NCBI GenBank assembly: GCA_016858145.1 | Contig: JAEHOE010000032.1 | Coordinates: 124,001 to 188,000, forward strand | Source of the DNA: Edaphochlamys debaryana | Lineage: Eukaryota > Chlorophyta > Chlorophyceae > Chlamydomonadales | Reading direction: 5' to 3' | Length of the DNA: 64,000 nt | Shown: piece after piece, positions 49,258 to 61,500 of the stretch | Numbering within the stretch: position 1 is the first letter of the stretch | Layout: the number at the start of each line of letters is the position of its first letter | The notes under the pieces: model-generated | What the model was told of the DNA's origin: nothing | The model's input: the letters and a program-made list of their open reading frames with translations, nothing else | Databases searched by the model: none | Position numbers and translations under genes: made by a program

Positions 49258-51199
49258 GGGCAGCAGGCCTTGTCTGTCGAGAAGGCCGAGTAGAAGCACT
49301 GCCCGCGGTCTCCGCGGTAGCAGAAGCTAGACAGCGTTGGGCAAGAGGAGGTCGAGATGAGCTCCATGCACACCTCACGGCCGGCGGGCGCAATGTCGTA
49401 GCGTGCAATGTTGAGCGCGGGGATTTTGAACGTGCCCTGGGGCGCCCACTGCTGGTCCATCCTCACGCCGTCCATGTAGACCGCCTTGACGCTGCCCCGG
49501 CACGTGTCCTTGGACCACCACTCGATCTTGGCTAGGTTCTGGGTGCAGCAGGGACTCCAGGGGTCGACGCAGGCGGTGGCGTACAGCCGTGTGCAGTAGA
49601 GCCGGTTGCTGCCGCTGCGCTTGATCACCAGGTCGCGGCCAAACTTGAAGGGCACGAGGCCGGACTTGGAGGTCTCGTTGTACATGGTATGGTTGCACTC
49701 GCAGAAGGGGAAGGGGACGTGCAGGGCGGGCGCAAAGGGAGGCGGCGGCGAAGGCGGCGAAGGGGAGGGCGGGAGCGGGCTGGGCGGAAGAGGAGAGGGA
49801 GGAGAGGGCGAGGGGGGCTTGGGGCTCGGGGGCTTGGGGCTGGGCGGCTTGGGGCTGGGCGGAAGCGGAGAGGGAGGTGAGGGCGAGGGCGGCTTGGGGC
49901 TCGGGGGCTTGGGGCTGGGCGGCTTGGGGCTGGGCGGAAGAGGGGAGGGAGGGGAGGGAGAGGGCGGCTTGGGGCTTGGGGGCTTGGGGGCTTGGGGCTG
50001 GGCGGAGAGGGAGAGGGAGGAAGGGGCGAGGGCGGCTTGGGGCTGGGAGGCTTGGGGCTGGGCGGAGAAGGAGAGGGAGGAAGGGGCGAGGGCGGCTTGG
50101 GGCTCGGGGGCTTAGGGCTGGGTGGAAGAGGAGAGGGAGGAAGGGGCGAGGGCGGCTTGGGGCTCGGGGGCTTGGGGCTGGGCGGAAGAGGAGAGGGAGG
50201 GGACGGCGACGGAGGCTTGGGGCTCGGCGGCTTGGGGCTGGGCGGGGAAGGGGAGGGAGGGGAAGGCGAGGGCGGCTTGGGGCTGGGAGGCTTAGGGCTG
50301 GGAGGCTTCGGGCTGGGAGGAAGAGGCGAGGGAGGGGACGGGCTCGGCGGCTTAGGGCTCGGGGGCTTGGGGCTCGGGGGCTTGGGGCTGGGAGGGGATG
50401 GGGACGGAGGGGAGGGGGAGGGAGGCAGAGGAGAAGGCGGCGGCGGAAACAACCCAAGCGTGCCGACCGGGCAGCACTTGCACGTGCCGCTCTCAACCAC
50501 TGCGTATTGACAGAAGCCGTCGCCCGTTGTGCACAGGTCAGAGAGGGTCGGGCAGTTGCCGCCCAGCGTAATGCAGATCTGGGCGCCCTCGGCGTTGGCG
50601 ACGGTGAGGTTGAGGCCAGGCATCTTGTACAGGGCCTTGTCGTTAGCGGCACCATAAAGCTCAAAGGTGGGCATCAGCGAGGGCCTGCCGTTGATAGTGA
50701 CCTTGCTGATGGCCTTGTTGCAGGTCGGCCGCACGGCGAGCTCGAGCTTGTGGAAATCGACGCTCTTGTCGCAGCAGTCGGCGTTCTTGCGCTCGCACGG
50801 CACCACGTGCGCGGTGAAGCACACGGTCTTGCCGCTGACGGTGTAGGAGGGGTCGACGCGGAAGCGAGACTGGGCGGGGTCGCGCTGGCAGCCGTATGGA
50901 GGGAACATCTCGAGGTAGGATTGGAGGAGGGACCTGCGGGTGGTAGCAGCAGCGGAGGAGCAGCGTCAGTAAGGAGTATACCACAGGGGCTGACACAAGG
51001 GGAGCATCGCCTTGGCGTCCTGCTTTGTCGCTGCTGCGTGCGACGCGCACCCGGGGATGCCCCCGTTCATCAGTTGCCGTCGCATATTGCTTTAACCCCG
51101 CTCTCGCTGCCTCCCAGCTCATCTCACTGCTCACCTGTCTGCCAGGGCGCAAGCCGCGCTCGCGCACAGTAGTGCTAGCACCAAGTGAGCTCGCCCCAT
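49258..51199 (-). pseudogene. Pherophorin B, frameshifted and 3'-truncated copy
   Basis: Exon 1 (51135-51199) and the start of exon 2 (from 50933) are intact and near-identical to pherophorin A, including the signal peptide and the first Cys-rich domain. In the Pro-rich hinge near 49985 an extra base in the GGCTTGGGGG repeats shifts the frame, so the second domain is read in a different frame. The copy also lacks the last 11 codons and stop: after DKACCP the frame runs into antisense LINE sequence and stops at 48984. It lacks the 309-bp virus-like insert of copy A. Sequencing or assembly error in the repeat could mimic the frameshift, but the 3' truncation is structural. Confidence 0.72.
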
Positions 51200-51792
51200 C
51201 GTGCCGGCGGGATGCTTCTGCGAGGTCGTCTTCAACGAGTCCGACGAGGTAGTCAGTGCGCCGAGCTCTGGGTACTATATCAAGCTCGTTGTTCTAGGCG
51301 GGAGGCTGCAAGCACCGGTCTAGAGGAGTCGCGATGTCCGCGCTACTCGTGGCTAAGTTGCTAGGGCTGGTCTCGGCGTGTTGGTCGCCAAGCCTGGGAT
51401 ACTCTTCCAGTGGCCGCCGGGGCGGCTTAAGTTGCAAGGCCCCGGCTCCAGTAGCTCTGATGCCCGCCGCGCCGTACGGTCGCGGTTGGCGAGCCGGGCA
51501 CAACGGGGCCCCCTAAAACCATGGTCATGGCTGTGCTGTGGAGTTATGCCGCCGATGTAACTGTCCCTGGTTTTGAGGCTTCTGTAGTGCGCCGCGCAGC
51601 GTTCCGTCGGCTCACCTTACGAACCCTACCTAAACCGCGAGCGAGCAGGCACCGCGCCCAACTCACGGAGTGCTTCCCGCCACGGCTGCCTGGCATAAAA
51701 GATGAGCAACCCCACGGCTCTTTGGGAGTTCAGTTTTGTGGCAACGCGCCCATCGCCGCATGCCGCCGACATTCCGACGGACTTCAGCGAGC
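49258..51792 (-). repeat. Pherophorin duplication unit B
   Basis: Counterpart of 43973-46760 in the same orientation. Similarity ends near GCGAGCAACAGC at 51792. Its left edge is fused to the LINE reverse transcriptase. Confidence 0.88.
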
Positions 51793-52121
51793 AACAGCAC
51801 TACTACCACTCGTGTACACAAAGTCCAGCGCCTATATCATTACACCTTTCACCGCAGCTTGGATCGCGGCTGAGTTCCAACGTCCGTCAGGGCGCCATCC
51901 GTGTCCATTACCGTCACAGCCTAGTCAAGTAACCCCTGCTGGGCGCCACCGGGATACACCATGTAATCACGGGCCTGGCGGACCTGAGGCGCAGCTCGGA
52001 AAACGCACCCGCACCCTAGACTGCTCAAGCCCCTTCGAGTCCTTGCAGCACGCCTCTGCCCCTCGCTTCCCACGCAGATATGCCTGTCCCATCTGCCTTC
52101 TAGCCCCTTCCGCTCTCGCCC
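51200..52121. other. Upstream region of pherophorin B and 3' side of FolD
   Basis: 51200-51792 repeats the promoter region of pherophorin A. The remaining ~330 bp before the FolD stop codon contain no supported exon. Confidence 0.45.
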
Positions 52122-55114
52122 TCACCTCCGCCCCGCCACCACCTTCTGCAGCACCGCCCCAACCACCAGCCCCCCGGCCGCTACCGCCGACAGCGGCCCC
52201 AGCTGCTCCCGGTCCGGCAGTAGCCGCGCCAGGCCCTTGCGGGCCGCCCGCTTGGCCTTGGGCACCGACACCTGCGGGCGGGGTTGGGTTGTGGGTGTGG
52301 GTGTAAGAAACCGCAAGTCACGAGGGCGTTGGGACACCTGCTGCGGTGGCCTGACAAGCCTGACCCGCTCCCCTGGCCCCTGGTTGCCGCACCTCACCGC
52401 CAGCCTGTCCGCAACCGCAGAGCACCTGACCGCGAGCCCCGTCCCCCCGCCCCCCTCCCCCCCTCCACCCGCCCCCCTCCCCCCCTCCACCCGCCCCCCT
52501 CCCCCCCTCCACCCGCCCCCCTCCCCCCCTCCCCCCACCTTGCCCCCCATGAAGCGCTCCCCGCTGTCGGCCGTGTTCTTGAGCAGCATGGCGATGGTCA
52601 TGGGGCCCACGCCGCCTGGGGGGGGAGGGAACGGCACGGGAGGGGGTCCGGAAGGCGGGTGGGGAAGGGGACAGGGAGGGGGGCAGGGAGGCGGGTGGGG
52701 AAGGGGACAGGGAGGGGGGCAGGGAGGGGTTGGCCAGAGCGCCGGGCGCGGGGCTGGTGCGCCCTGGGGCCCAGGGACCAGAGGCCGCAGCAACCAGGGG
52801 CCAAGCACCCGTCACTTCGGCCCCGGCCCCGGCCCCGGCATAGCCCGCCCGCTACGCACGCACCCGGCACGGGCGTGATTGCCCCCGCCACCGCCTTGCA
52901 CTCCTCGAAGTGTGCGTCCCCCACCAGGCGGTATCCCGCGGCCTGGGGGGCAAGGGGAGGAGCGCAGGGTGGGTGGGTGGTGTGGAGGGCCGCCTCGCGG
53001 AGTGATGTGCGTTTGGGAGCATGAGCGCGCCACCTAGACGCCAGCCTCCACTGCCCCGCCTCCTACCGGTAACAGGCCGCCCTCCCAGGCCCCCCCCCCC
53101 TGCTCCCTGTCCCCCCCCCACCTTGGTCTTGTCGTCCACGGGGTTGGTCCCCACGTCGATGATGGCCGCCCCCGGCTTCACCCAGGAGCCCCGCACCAGC
53201 TGCGCCTGGCCCGCGGCGGCGATGATGATGTCGGCCTGCCGTACGATGGACTCCATGTCCTGACAGGGGGGGGAGGGGAGGGGGAGGGGGAGGGAGGGAG
53301 GGGAAAGGAACGGGTCGGGCACGTGGGGCGTGGCGGGAGGGCTCATTACGGAGTCATCACGTGGGGAAGGCGGGGCCACCACACGCCCCGCCGCCCCCAC
53401 CTTGGTCGCCGAGTGGCAGATGGTCACGGTGGCGTCCCGCTTGTTGAGCAGCATGGCGGCGGGCATGCCCACGATGTTGGAGCGGCCCACCACGACGGCG
53501 CGCTTGCCCTTGATGGGGATGTTGCACCTGGGGGGAAGGGGCAATTTGGGGGAGGGTACAGGGGGGTGCTGGAAGCTGTGTTTCCGGCCGTGGGAGTGAC
53601 CCCGCCTCCCGACTCAGCCGAGTGTCTGCCCTGCTCCTCACAACCTAGCTCCCCGCCGAGAGCCCCTCCCGTCCCCTCCCCCTCCCGCCCCCACCTCTCG
53701 AGCAGCTCGATGCAGCCCGCGGGCGTGCAGGGCGCGAAGAGCGGCTCGCGGCCCTTCATGGCCAGGCGGCCGATGTTGAGCGGGTGGAAGCCGTCCACGT
53801 CCTTTTCCACGCTGATGGCGCCCAGGATGGCCTGGGGGTGGAGGGGTATGATGAAGGTGCGAAGACGGGCCAGCATGACAGGAGTGAGGAAGGGGCTGAG
53901 AAGAGCAGGAAGGGCGGAGCCCTCCAAGCCTGACGTATACACTGTGCACAAAAAGGGAGCGCCCCACCTGCCCCCACCTGAGCTGTGGCATGGCCCCGAA
54001 GCCTCCCTAGAAGCCCTGCCCTCCCCCCAAACCCCCACACGCGCCTGCTCGTCGATGTGCTTGGGCAGCGGCAGCTGCACCAGGATGCCGTGCACGTCCG
54101 GGTTGGCGTTGAAGCCGGCCACCACGGCAAGGACCTCGTCCTGACAGGGGGGGGGGAGGGGGGGAGGGGGTGCGGCGTGGGGGTCATGGGGCAGCGCGAG
54201 GCATCCCAGGAAGGGGCTCCAGATGGCACGGCATGGCATGGCTTGTGCGGTGCCCGGTGCGCTCACGAGCCCCTCCCTGCGGCCCCCCCCCGCCCCGGCT
54301 GCACCTGGGTGGCGGTGTCGGGCAGGTCGGAGCCAAAGGAGGCGATGCCCACCTCCTCGCAGGCCTGCAGGATGGAGGAGAGAATTGAGGGGTGCATGGA
54401 TTGCGGGGACGCTCCGCAAGCCCTTCAGCTTCATGGCCTCCCCTGCTCGTCATGGCGCCCCGTGACTGCCCTGCCCGCGTCCCCGCTAACTTTCCCTGCC
54501 GGGTCCCCTGTCCATGGCATCCGCCACCAGCACCTGTCGCCCCTTCGCCCGGCCCTTTGCGCCACCCCTACGCCCCACCCCTGCCCCCCACCCTTGCCTG
54601 CCCCCCTGGTCCCCATTCCACTCTCTGCACCAAACGCACCTTGCGCTTCATGCGCACGTATGTCTGGCTGTCCTTGCGCTCGCCCACGATGACCACGGCC
54701 AGGCCAGGCACCTGCGGACCGCGACACACGCCCATGGCCGATCATTTGTTGGTCCACCTCCAAGGTTCTCGCTACAAGCGATGCGTCGCGGGGTCACGCG
54801 TGCCACAATTCCGCCGTCGATGACCCGATGGTCCGTTGAGCGAGGCCGCGAGCAAGCCCTGAGCACGGTATATGTCGCCCGTAGGTATCTTAGGCTCAAT
54901 TCGCACGGTCGCGTCGCACCTTGCCATACTTCGCCTTAAGCTCGGCGACCTTGGCTGCCGTCTCCTGCCTGATCTGGGCCGCGACGGCCTTGCCATCGAT
55001 CACATTTCCGTTCATAAGCGGTGCGGGAGTCGCTGCAGTCGCGGCCGGGGCCGGCGCGGCCGAAGGCGCGGGCGCGGCAGGTGGCGAGGGCGTGGGTCCA
55101 GCGGGAGTGGCCAT
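52122..55114 (-). CDS. Methylenetetrahydrofolate dehydrogenase/cyclohydrolase (FolD)
   Basis: Ten exons (54920-55114, 54640-54711, 54305-54364, 54045-54140, 53695-53831, 53401-53527, 53122-53259, 52864-52942, 52539-52615, 52122-52271) sum to 1131 nt, giving 376 residues. Hallmarks: [16 protein letters not shown] with the catalytic Tyr/Lys pair (about Y83, K87), [58 protein letters not shown] for NADP binding, and [16 protein letters not shown]. The enzyme interconverts methylene-, methenyl- and formyl-tetrahydrofolate in C1 metabolism. The N-terminal ~35 residues are Pro/Ala-rich. A C-terminal tail of ~45 residues ([20 protein letters not shown], then a short hydrophobic stretch) is unusual. 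Intron 4 uses a GC donor. Confidence 0.95.
52440..52535. repeat. C-rich minisatellite in FolD intron 9
   Basis: About four units of a ~24-bp CCCCCTCCACCCGCCC-type repeat lie directly upstream (in plus coordinates) of exon 9. Confidence 0.8.
52640..52730. repeat. G-rich minisatellite in FolD intron 8
   Basis: Units built on GGCGGGTGGGGAAGGGGACA are repeated twice in direct order, with a partial third. They could fold as G-quadruplexes. Confidence 0.75.
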
Positions 55115-55569
55115 GGCTATGCTATCAGGGAAATAACCTTATGAGTTGCAGTTGAAGCTGCAGCTGCGGGCTCGCGGCGTGCGAGGTTTGTGTGCGCACG
55201 CGTCAATACACACACGTTTTCCCCGCCGGGTTCCCTCCTCTTCGCCTCGGCCTCGGCATGCATGCCCTTCAGACCCCTTCCTACGCTTTTCCACAACGCT
55301 GCAAGGGATACAGCTTCGTCACATGCATCACCGCACGTACCAAAAGCGGCACTGGAGCCCAACACGGCTTCTCGCCTGGTCATCAACCACAAAAGCCCAC
55401 AAGCTCTCGAAAGCCGCATGGCTCCATCCTGCTTCTGCCACATGCTTCTGCATCCACGCACCGACCGTACTCCTCAGCCAGCTCAACTGCTGCTACCTCG
55501 TCCAATGGTATCGTGTTGGCAAAGCTCCAGCCTGTTTCATCCTGCCGCTGCTTCTTTGTCTGGAGGGCC
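55115..55569. other. Intergenic region between FolD and the large LOTUS-like gene
   Basis: 455 bp between the FolD start codon and the stop codon of the upstream gene; both genes point left, so this must include the FolD promoter. No exon was seen. Confidence 0.5.
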
Positions 55570-58500
55570 TCACGCCAGCCCCACTGCCCCCGGCTGTCCG
55601 CCCCTGGCCCTGTCAGCGCGCCGTGCGGTCCCCGCCTCCGCCAGCTGCGGCAGTGAGTTGACCAGCGAGCCCAGGAGCTCGGGCAGGTGGCGGGGGCCGG
55701 CCACGGCGGCGGCCAGGCGCGCCTCGGACAGCGGCCGCTGCAGCCAGGCGCTGGGTTGGGGCAGGGAGGGGCAGGGAGGGCCAGGGAGGGGCAGGGAGGG
55801 GCGGGTAACAAGGAGGCAGGTAAGGGACATGCAGACCGTCCGAGTGAGCTTGAGCGGCCGCCTCCAGGCCCCCCTTACCCGTCCTGGCCCGTCAGCGCCG
55901 CCAGCTCCTCGCGCAGCCCCGAGCCGTGCCGCGCCGCCAGCGCCGCCGCCACCTCGGGAAAGAAGCCGGCGCCCACCAGGGCCCCGCGCAGGGCGGAGAC
56001 CAGGGCGCTCACGGCAGCCTGGGGGACACACAGGGGGTGATCGGCAGTGATGTTGGTCCCGTGCTGGGATGCCAGCCCCACACGATTGTGTGCTTCGCCC
56101 GACCCACATCGTTCGCCGAGCGCTGAGCCCAACCCGAGCTCTGAAGCCAGAACCACCTGACCTGCAGGCCGCGTGTGCACCCCAGCCCCAGCTGCTTGCC
56201 GGCGTCGCCCAACCCACATCGAGCTCTCGCCTGAACCCACCCGACCCACATCACTTCCCCCCACACCCACCATGCCCTCCGCGTACGGCGCCAGGTCCTC
56301 CACCGACACCGCCGCCCCAGCCCCCGCTGCCGCATGCGCCGCCTCCGCCACCGCCGCCGCCACCGCCGCCGCGTCCGGGGGCGGGGGCACGCAGCCCAGC
56401 ATGGCCAGCGCCCCCTCCGCCACCACCCGCACATCCACCAGGGAGCCCAGCCGAACGTCCAGGGTCGACTCCAGGGCAGTCACCACCTGGGCGGGTGGCA
56501 GAGCATGGCACAGTCAGAGAGAGACGTCGCGCATCAGCTAAGCAAAGATGCGTCGTGCGTCAATCCGCGAAAGCGCTTAGCGTTCTAGGCAAGCTCCAAG
56601 ACTTCCAGGTGACTATGGGAGCACGCTCATAGCGGAACGGCAGTGCCACGTGACGCTCACCGTCTCGCAGCCGTACACGATCTTGGCGGGCATGGGGCTC
56701 TCGAGCAGCTCCCGCACGTCCTCCATGACCATGCTCACGGCCTGCGCCTCCGCCCAGTACCGCTCCTCCGCCGCCCGCGCCGCCGCCTCGTCGCCCGCGG
56801 CCCTCAGGTGCGCCGCCTCGGCGCCCGCGCAGCAGTCCACCAGGTACACGGCCGCCGGGAAGCCGCCCTCCCAGGACTGGAGGGCCCCGGCGGGGCCCGG
56901 CGGGGCCTCGTGCGGGCCGAAGGACCGGGCCGGGGCGTAGAGCCCTACGATGCAGGGCTGCCCCGACGCGACCTGGGGGACGGTGAGTGCGGCGGGTGGG
57001 GCTGCATGTGGGCGAGGAGCATTGGACAGCCGGTGACGCAGCCTAACAGGTGCACCGTTCGCCCTACACCGCCCGCAGTCCTGCGCGGCCCCACCTGCAC
57101 CGACAGCCCCACGTGCGCCACGGAGCGGCAGTGCTCCTGCGGGGAGCGACCACACGGGCGACGACATGGGCGGCAGCGGTGAGAGGAGGCAAGACACGGA
57201 GACGCGGAGAGGTATCTAGTTGCAGGTGCCCACAGAACCCCTCACAGGGGCCCGGGGTGCAGCCCTTGCCCCGCACCCTCCTGCCCCACACGCCCAGCCT
57301 TCCACCCGCACCCCGCCCGGCCCACCCGCATGAGCAGGAACTCGGGGGTGTCGGGCGCGTGCACCCGGTACACGGCCGCCTCGGGCAGCACGGAGCGGCC
57401 CAGGCCCGCGCCACCGCGGCCACCGCCGCCCGCAGCCCCGGCGCCCCCTGCGGCGTGGGGCCCCAGGCCCTCGGCCTCGGCGGCCGCAGCCTCCGCCGCG
57501 GCCTCGGCGGCGGCCGCGTCGGCGGCGGCGATGGCGGCGGCGTCCAGGTCGGCGGCCGACATGGCGTGGTGCGGCACGGCGGAGGGGGGCTCGGGGTCGT
57601 GCTGTGCCTCGTGGGGCTGGGGCTGGGGCTCGTGGGCCGCCTCGGCCCCGTAGGGACCGGGCTGGGGCTGGGGCTCGGGCGGTGGGGCGTGGGGCGGTGC
57701 GTGCGGTGCGTGCGGTGCGTGCGGTGCGTGCTCGCCCTGCCCCGCCTGCGGCGCCCCTGCGTGCAGCGGCGGGAACGCCTCCTCCGCCTCCCAGGGGTCC
57801 GCCTGCCCCCCGCCCGACGCGCCACCGCCCCGCCCCTGCTGCCCCTGCGCCTGCCCCTGCGCCTGGCCACCGCCCTCCTGCGCCTGCGGGCCGCCCTCCT
57901 GCTCCTGGCCCTGTCCCCCCGCCGCCGCCTGCTCCCCGAAGCGCTCCGCCTCGCGCTGCCGCGTCACCTCGAGCCCCAGCTCCGCCAGGTGGTCGTCAAG
58001 CAGCTCGGCCATGAGCACCTCCTCGCCGGTGCGCTATGGGGGGGGGAAGGAGGGGAGGAGGGGGAGGAGGGGCAGCGCCTTGAGGGACGCTCCGGCATGT
58101 AGCACCACCACTCAGCCCCCACAGTAGTGCCCTCCGCTGGCTCTCAGTTGGGAGCGCAACGCAGGCAGCCGGGCCCGCACGTTGGCCTGGTGTACGGCAC
58201 GTAGTGTACGACACCCTCTCACCCTGTCCACGTGCTCGTACAGCTCAAACAGGTCTGGCTCGGTGGCCAGCACGTCGGCCAGTCGGCCGTAGTCGGCCCT
58301 CCGCCGCGTGACCTTGCGGCGGATTGTGTCCTCGATGGCCGCCACGGACATGCGGCGGCTCTCGCGCTGCGCCAGCAGCCGAACCGCCCAGCGCTTGGCG
58401 GTGTTGGCGGCCTGGGGGGGAGGCAGGGGAGGGGAGGGAGGCGGAGAGAGGGCGGAGGGAAGGGAGGCAGCGGGGTCAAGGCGAATGGAGGGAGGCAGCT

Positions 58501-61500
58501 GTGCGTGGGAGGCAACTGAGTAAGGTGCCCACCGTGCGCACCACCACCAGTTAGCAACTTTCGCATGCTCGTAACGAGCAGTCGCTTTCGGCCCACCTTG
58601 TGGATCTCGTAGGCCTCCCCCTTGATGCGGGGGTTGTTGACGATGCGCGCCGAGATGGCCTCCTCCAGGGGGGACTTGGGCTGCTCGGGGGGGGCGGGGG
58701 CGGCCGCGGGCGGCGCAGGGGCGGGGCCCGAGGCAGGCGTCGGGGCAGCGGCAGCAGCCGCAGCGGAGGAGGAGGTGGCGGCCGCGGCGGCCTTGTGCGG
58801 GGGCGCGGCGGGCGGTGCGGGGGCGTCCTTGGCGGCGGCGGCGACCTTTGCCCAGGAGAAGCCGCCGGGGGCGGGGGCGGGAGGGGGTGCGGGGGCGGGG
58901 GCGGGGGCGGGAGGAGGCGCAGGGGCCGGGGGCGGCGTGGAGGCCGGGGCCGGTGTGGGGTGAGGTTCCGGAGCGGGTTCCGGTGCTGGTACGGGCCTCC
59001 GGAGGGGGACCGGGGCCGGGCCTGGGGCCGGGGCCGCAGGGGGAGGCACGGCGGGCTCCAAGCTTGGAGCCGGGACAGGAGTCGGGGCCGGGGCCGGGAT
59101 GGGCACCGGGGCCGGCGGGAGGTCGAGGTCGGGGGAGGGCCCAGGGCTCTCTGGGGCCGGGGCCGGGGCCGGGGCGGGTGCTGGAGTTGGAGTTGGAGTG
59201 GGGGCTGGGGCGGGGGCTGGAGCCGGGGCGGGGGCGTATGGCGGGGCCAAGGGGGCATCCGCCGGCACTGGCATGGGCGCGTAGGGCGACGCCCCCAGCA
59301 GGGGGAGGTGCGTGGGGGCGGGGGTGGGCGCCGGGGCGTGCACGGACGCCATGCCGTGGGGCATGTACGGCAGCATGACGGGAGGCGGTACGGCACTTGG
59401 TACGGCGGTGAAGGGCGTGTACGGCGAAGGTGCGGCGGCGCCGTTGCTGTGGTGGGCCTCGAGGGGGGCATGGTGGGCCTGGAGGGGGTCTGACAGCGTC
59501 GGGGAGAGTACGGGAGGCTGGTACGGCAGAGGGTGGTACGGCTGAGGCCTGTACGGCTGGGGAGCGGAGAGGGAGGGGGTCTGGCGCTGGAGTGGGTTGT
59601 AGGGGGCATGGGCCGGGGCCAGGGGGGCCATGGAGGCAGGGGCTGGCACAGGCGCCGCAGCCGGGGCCGGAGCAGGGGGCTGTGCGGGCGGGGCCAGCGC
59701 GCTCGCCAAGATCTCCCACTCCTCGGGCTCCCCCGGGGCCAAGGACGGGGCGACGTCGGGGTGCGCGGCCGGGGGCTGCGTGGGCTGCGGCGGGGACAGC
59801 TCAGTCGCTGGGGGCTGAGGCGGCGCAGCAGGCTGCGGCTGAGACGGCTGCGGCGATGGCGGCTGTGGCTGGGAAGCGGTGGGCGGGGAGGCGGCGGCGG
59901 GCTCTGGACGGGGGTCCATCGTAGGCGTGGTCGTGGCTGTGGAGGCGTTGGGAGCTGGGGAGGCGCCGCCGCCTGGGGAGCGGGTGACTCGGGCCGCGGG
60001 CGGCTCCCAGGCAGGCGCGGCGGCGGAGAGGCGTGGGGCCAGGGCTGGGGAGGTGGGGTGGGGGACAGCGCTCGAAGCGGCGCCGCCAGCGGAGGTGGCG
60101 GCGGAGGACGCAGCGGAGCTCCAGGCGGTCTGGGCGTGGGCATGGTCGGTGGCGGCGGCGGCGGGGCCAGGGGCCGCAGCGGCGGCGGCAGCCTCCGCCA
60201 GCAGCGCCGCACCCGAGGCGGCCGCGGCGGCGGCGGTGGCGCTGCGGGCGCGCAGGGAGGGCGAGGGGCTAAGGACGCCGGCGGGGTTGCGGCCGAGCGC
60301 CGCCTGAACGGCGGCGGCGCTGGCGGCGGCGGCGTCGGGGCCAAAGCTGTCGGGGCTGACGGCCCACGCCTCTGGTCGATGAGGCGCCGCCTCCCTGCCT
60401 CCGTCCCTGCTCGGGCGGCCGGCGCGGGGCGGCGCGCTGCCGTCGGCGCCGTCGGCGTGGGCGGGGGCGTGGGCGTGGCTGCCATCGGGGCCGCCGCCAC
60501 CGCCGCCATCGCCGGCGGCGGCGGGCCGCGCGAAGGCCAGGAGCTGGGGGTCCACGAGCCGGGCCAAGCGCTGACGTCCGTCCGCCTGCGGGTGGGGTGA
60601 AGCAGGTTGTGACCATGCTTCTGAAGGTTTGCGAGGGGTCTGGTAAATGCATACCACCATCTGCTCACATGCCGAGTCAGGGACGGGCCGAACCAGGCGC
60701 GCCACCTCAGCCCGCCCTCCCGCCCCCGTCACCCTGTGCTTGACGCCCGAGGGCCGAACTCCGGTAACATGCACGGCACCCACTGTTCCCCCATCCACCC
60801 CTATGGGTGAATTCGTCCCACCCCACCCCACCCCACCCGAGGCCCCACACCCCCCAAGGCGGCCTCACTCACCCCCGAGGTGATCTCGAACACGCGCGGG
60901 TCCTCCTCCAGCACCTGACGCAGCGACCGACCGCCCAGCTGCTCCTTGAGGTTGCGGCCCATCTCCGCCGACACGGCGCTGCCCAACCGCTGAACGGGCA
61001 GGCGGTACGGCGGGCCAACCGCCAGCAGGTTCCGTACGGCACTGCGCTTGGCGGCGGCGGCCGCCGCCGCCTCGACCATGACCGCCGCGCCGCCGCTGCG
61101 CCAGCTGCCGGCGGCGTCGGGGTTGGGCGCCGGCGGCGGCGGCCAGAGGGCCAGCAGCGCCGCCGCCAGCTCAGCGTCGCGGGGGCTGGTGGCTGGCGGC
61201 GCCGCCGGCCGGACCCCGGCGGCGGCCGCCTGTGAGACGGGGTTGACGTCGACGGGGGTATCGTACGCGGAGGCGGCGGAGGCGGGCGGCAGGGGGGCGC
61301 CGCGCAGTACGGCGCCCACCACGGCTGACGCCACCAGCTCGGCGCGGGGGCCCGAGGGGAAGTCGGTGAGGACCTGCGGAAGGGACGCACGGAGCATGTA
61401 ATCACATGTATGGCCATGCGACTGAAGTGAAGCCCCACAACGAAAGATACCGGTATGTGCCAGTCTCGCCCTGTGCAGGGCAACCTCGGGTGGCTGGCCC

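Noticed and set aside
49375..50664. Minus-strand 429-codon frame in pherophorin B
   Set aside because: It is a shifted frame through the same Pro-rich repeat and Cys domains and gives Arg/Pro-rich nonsense.
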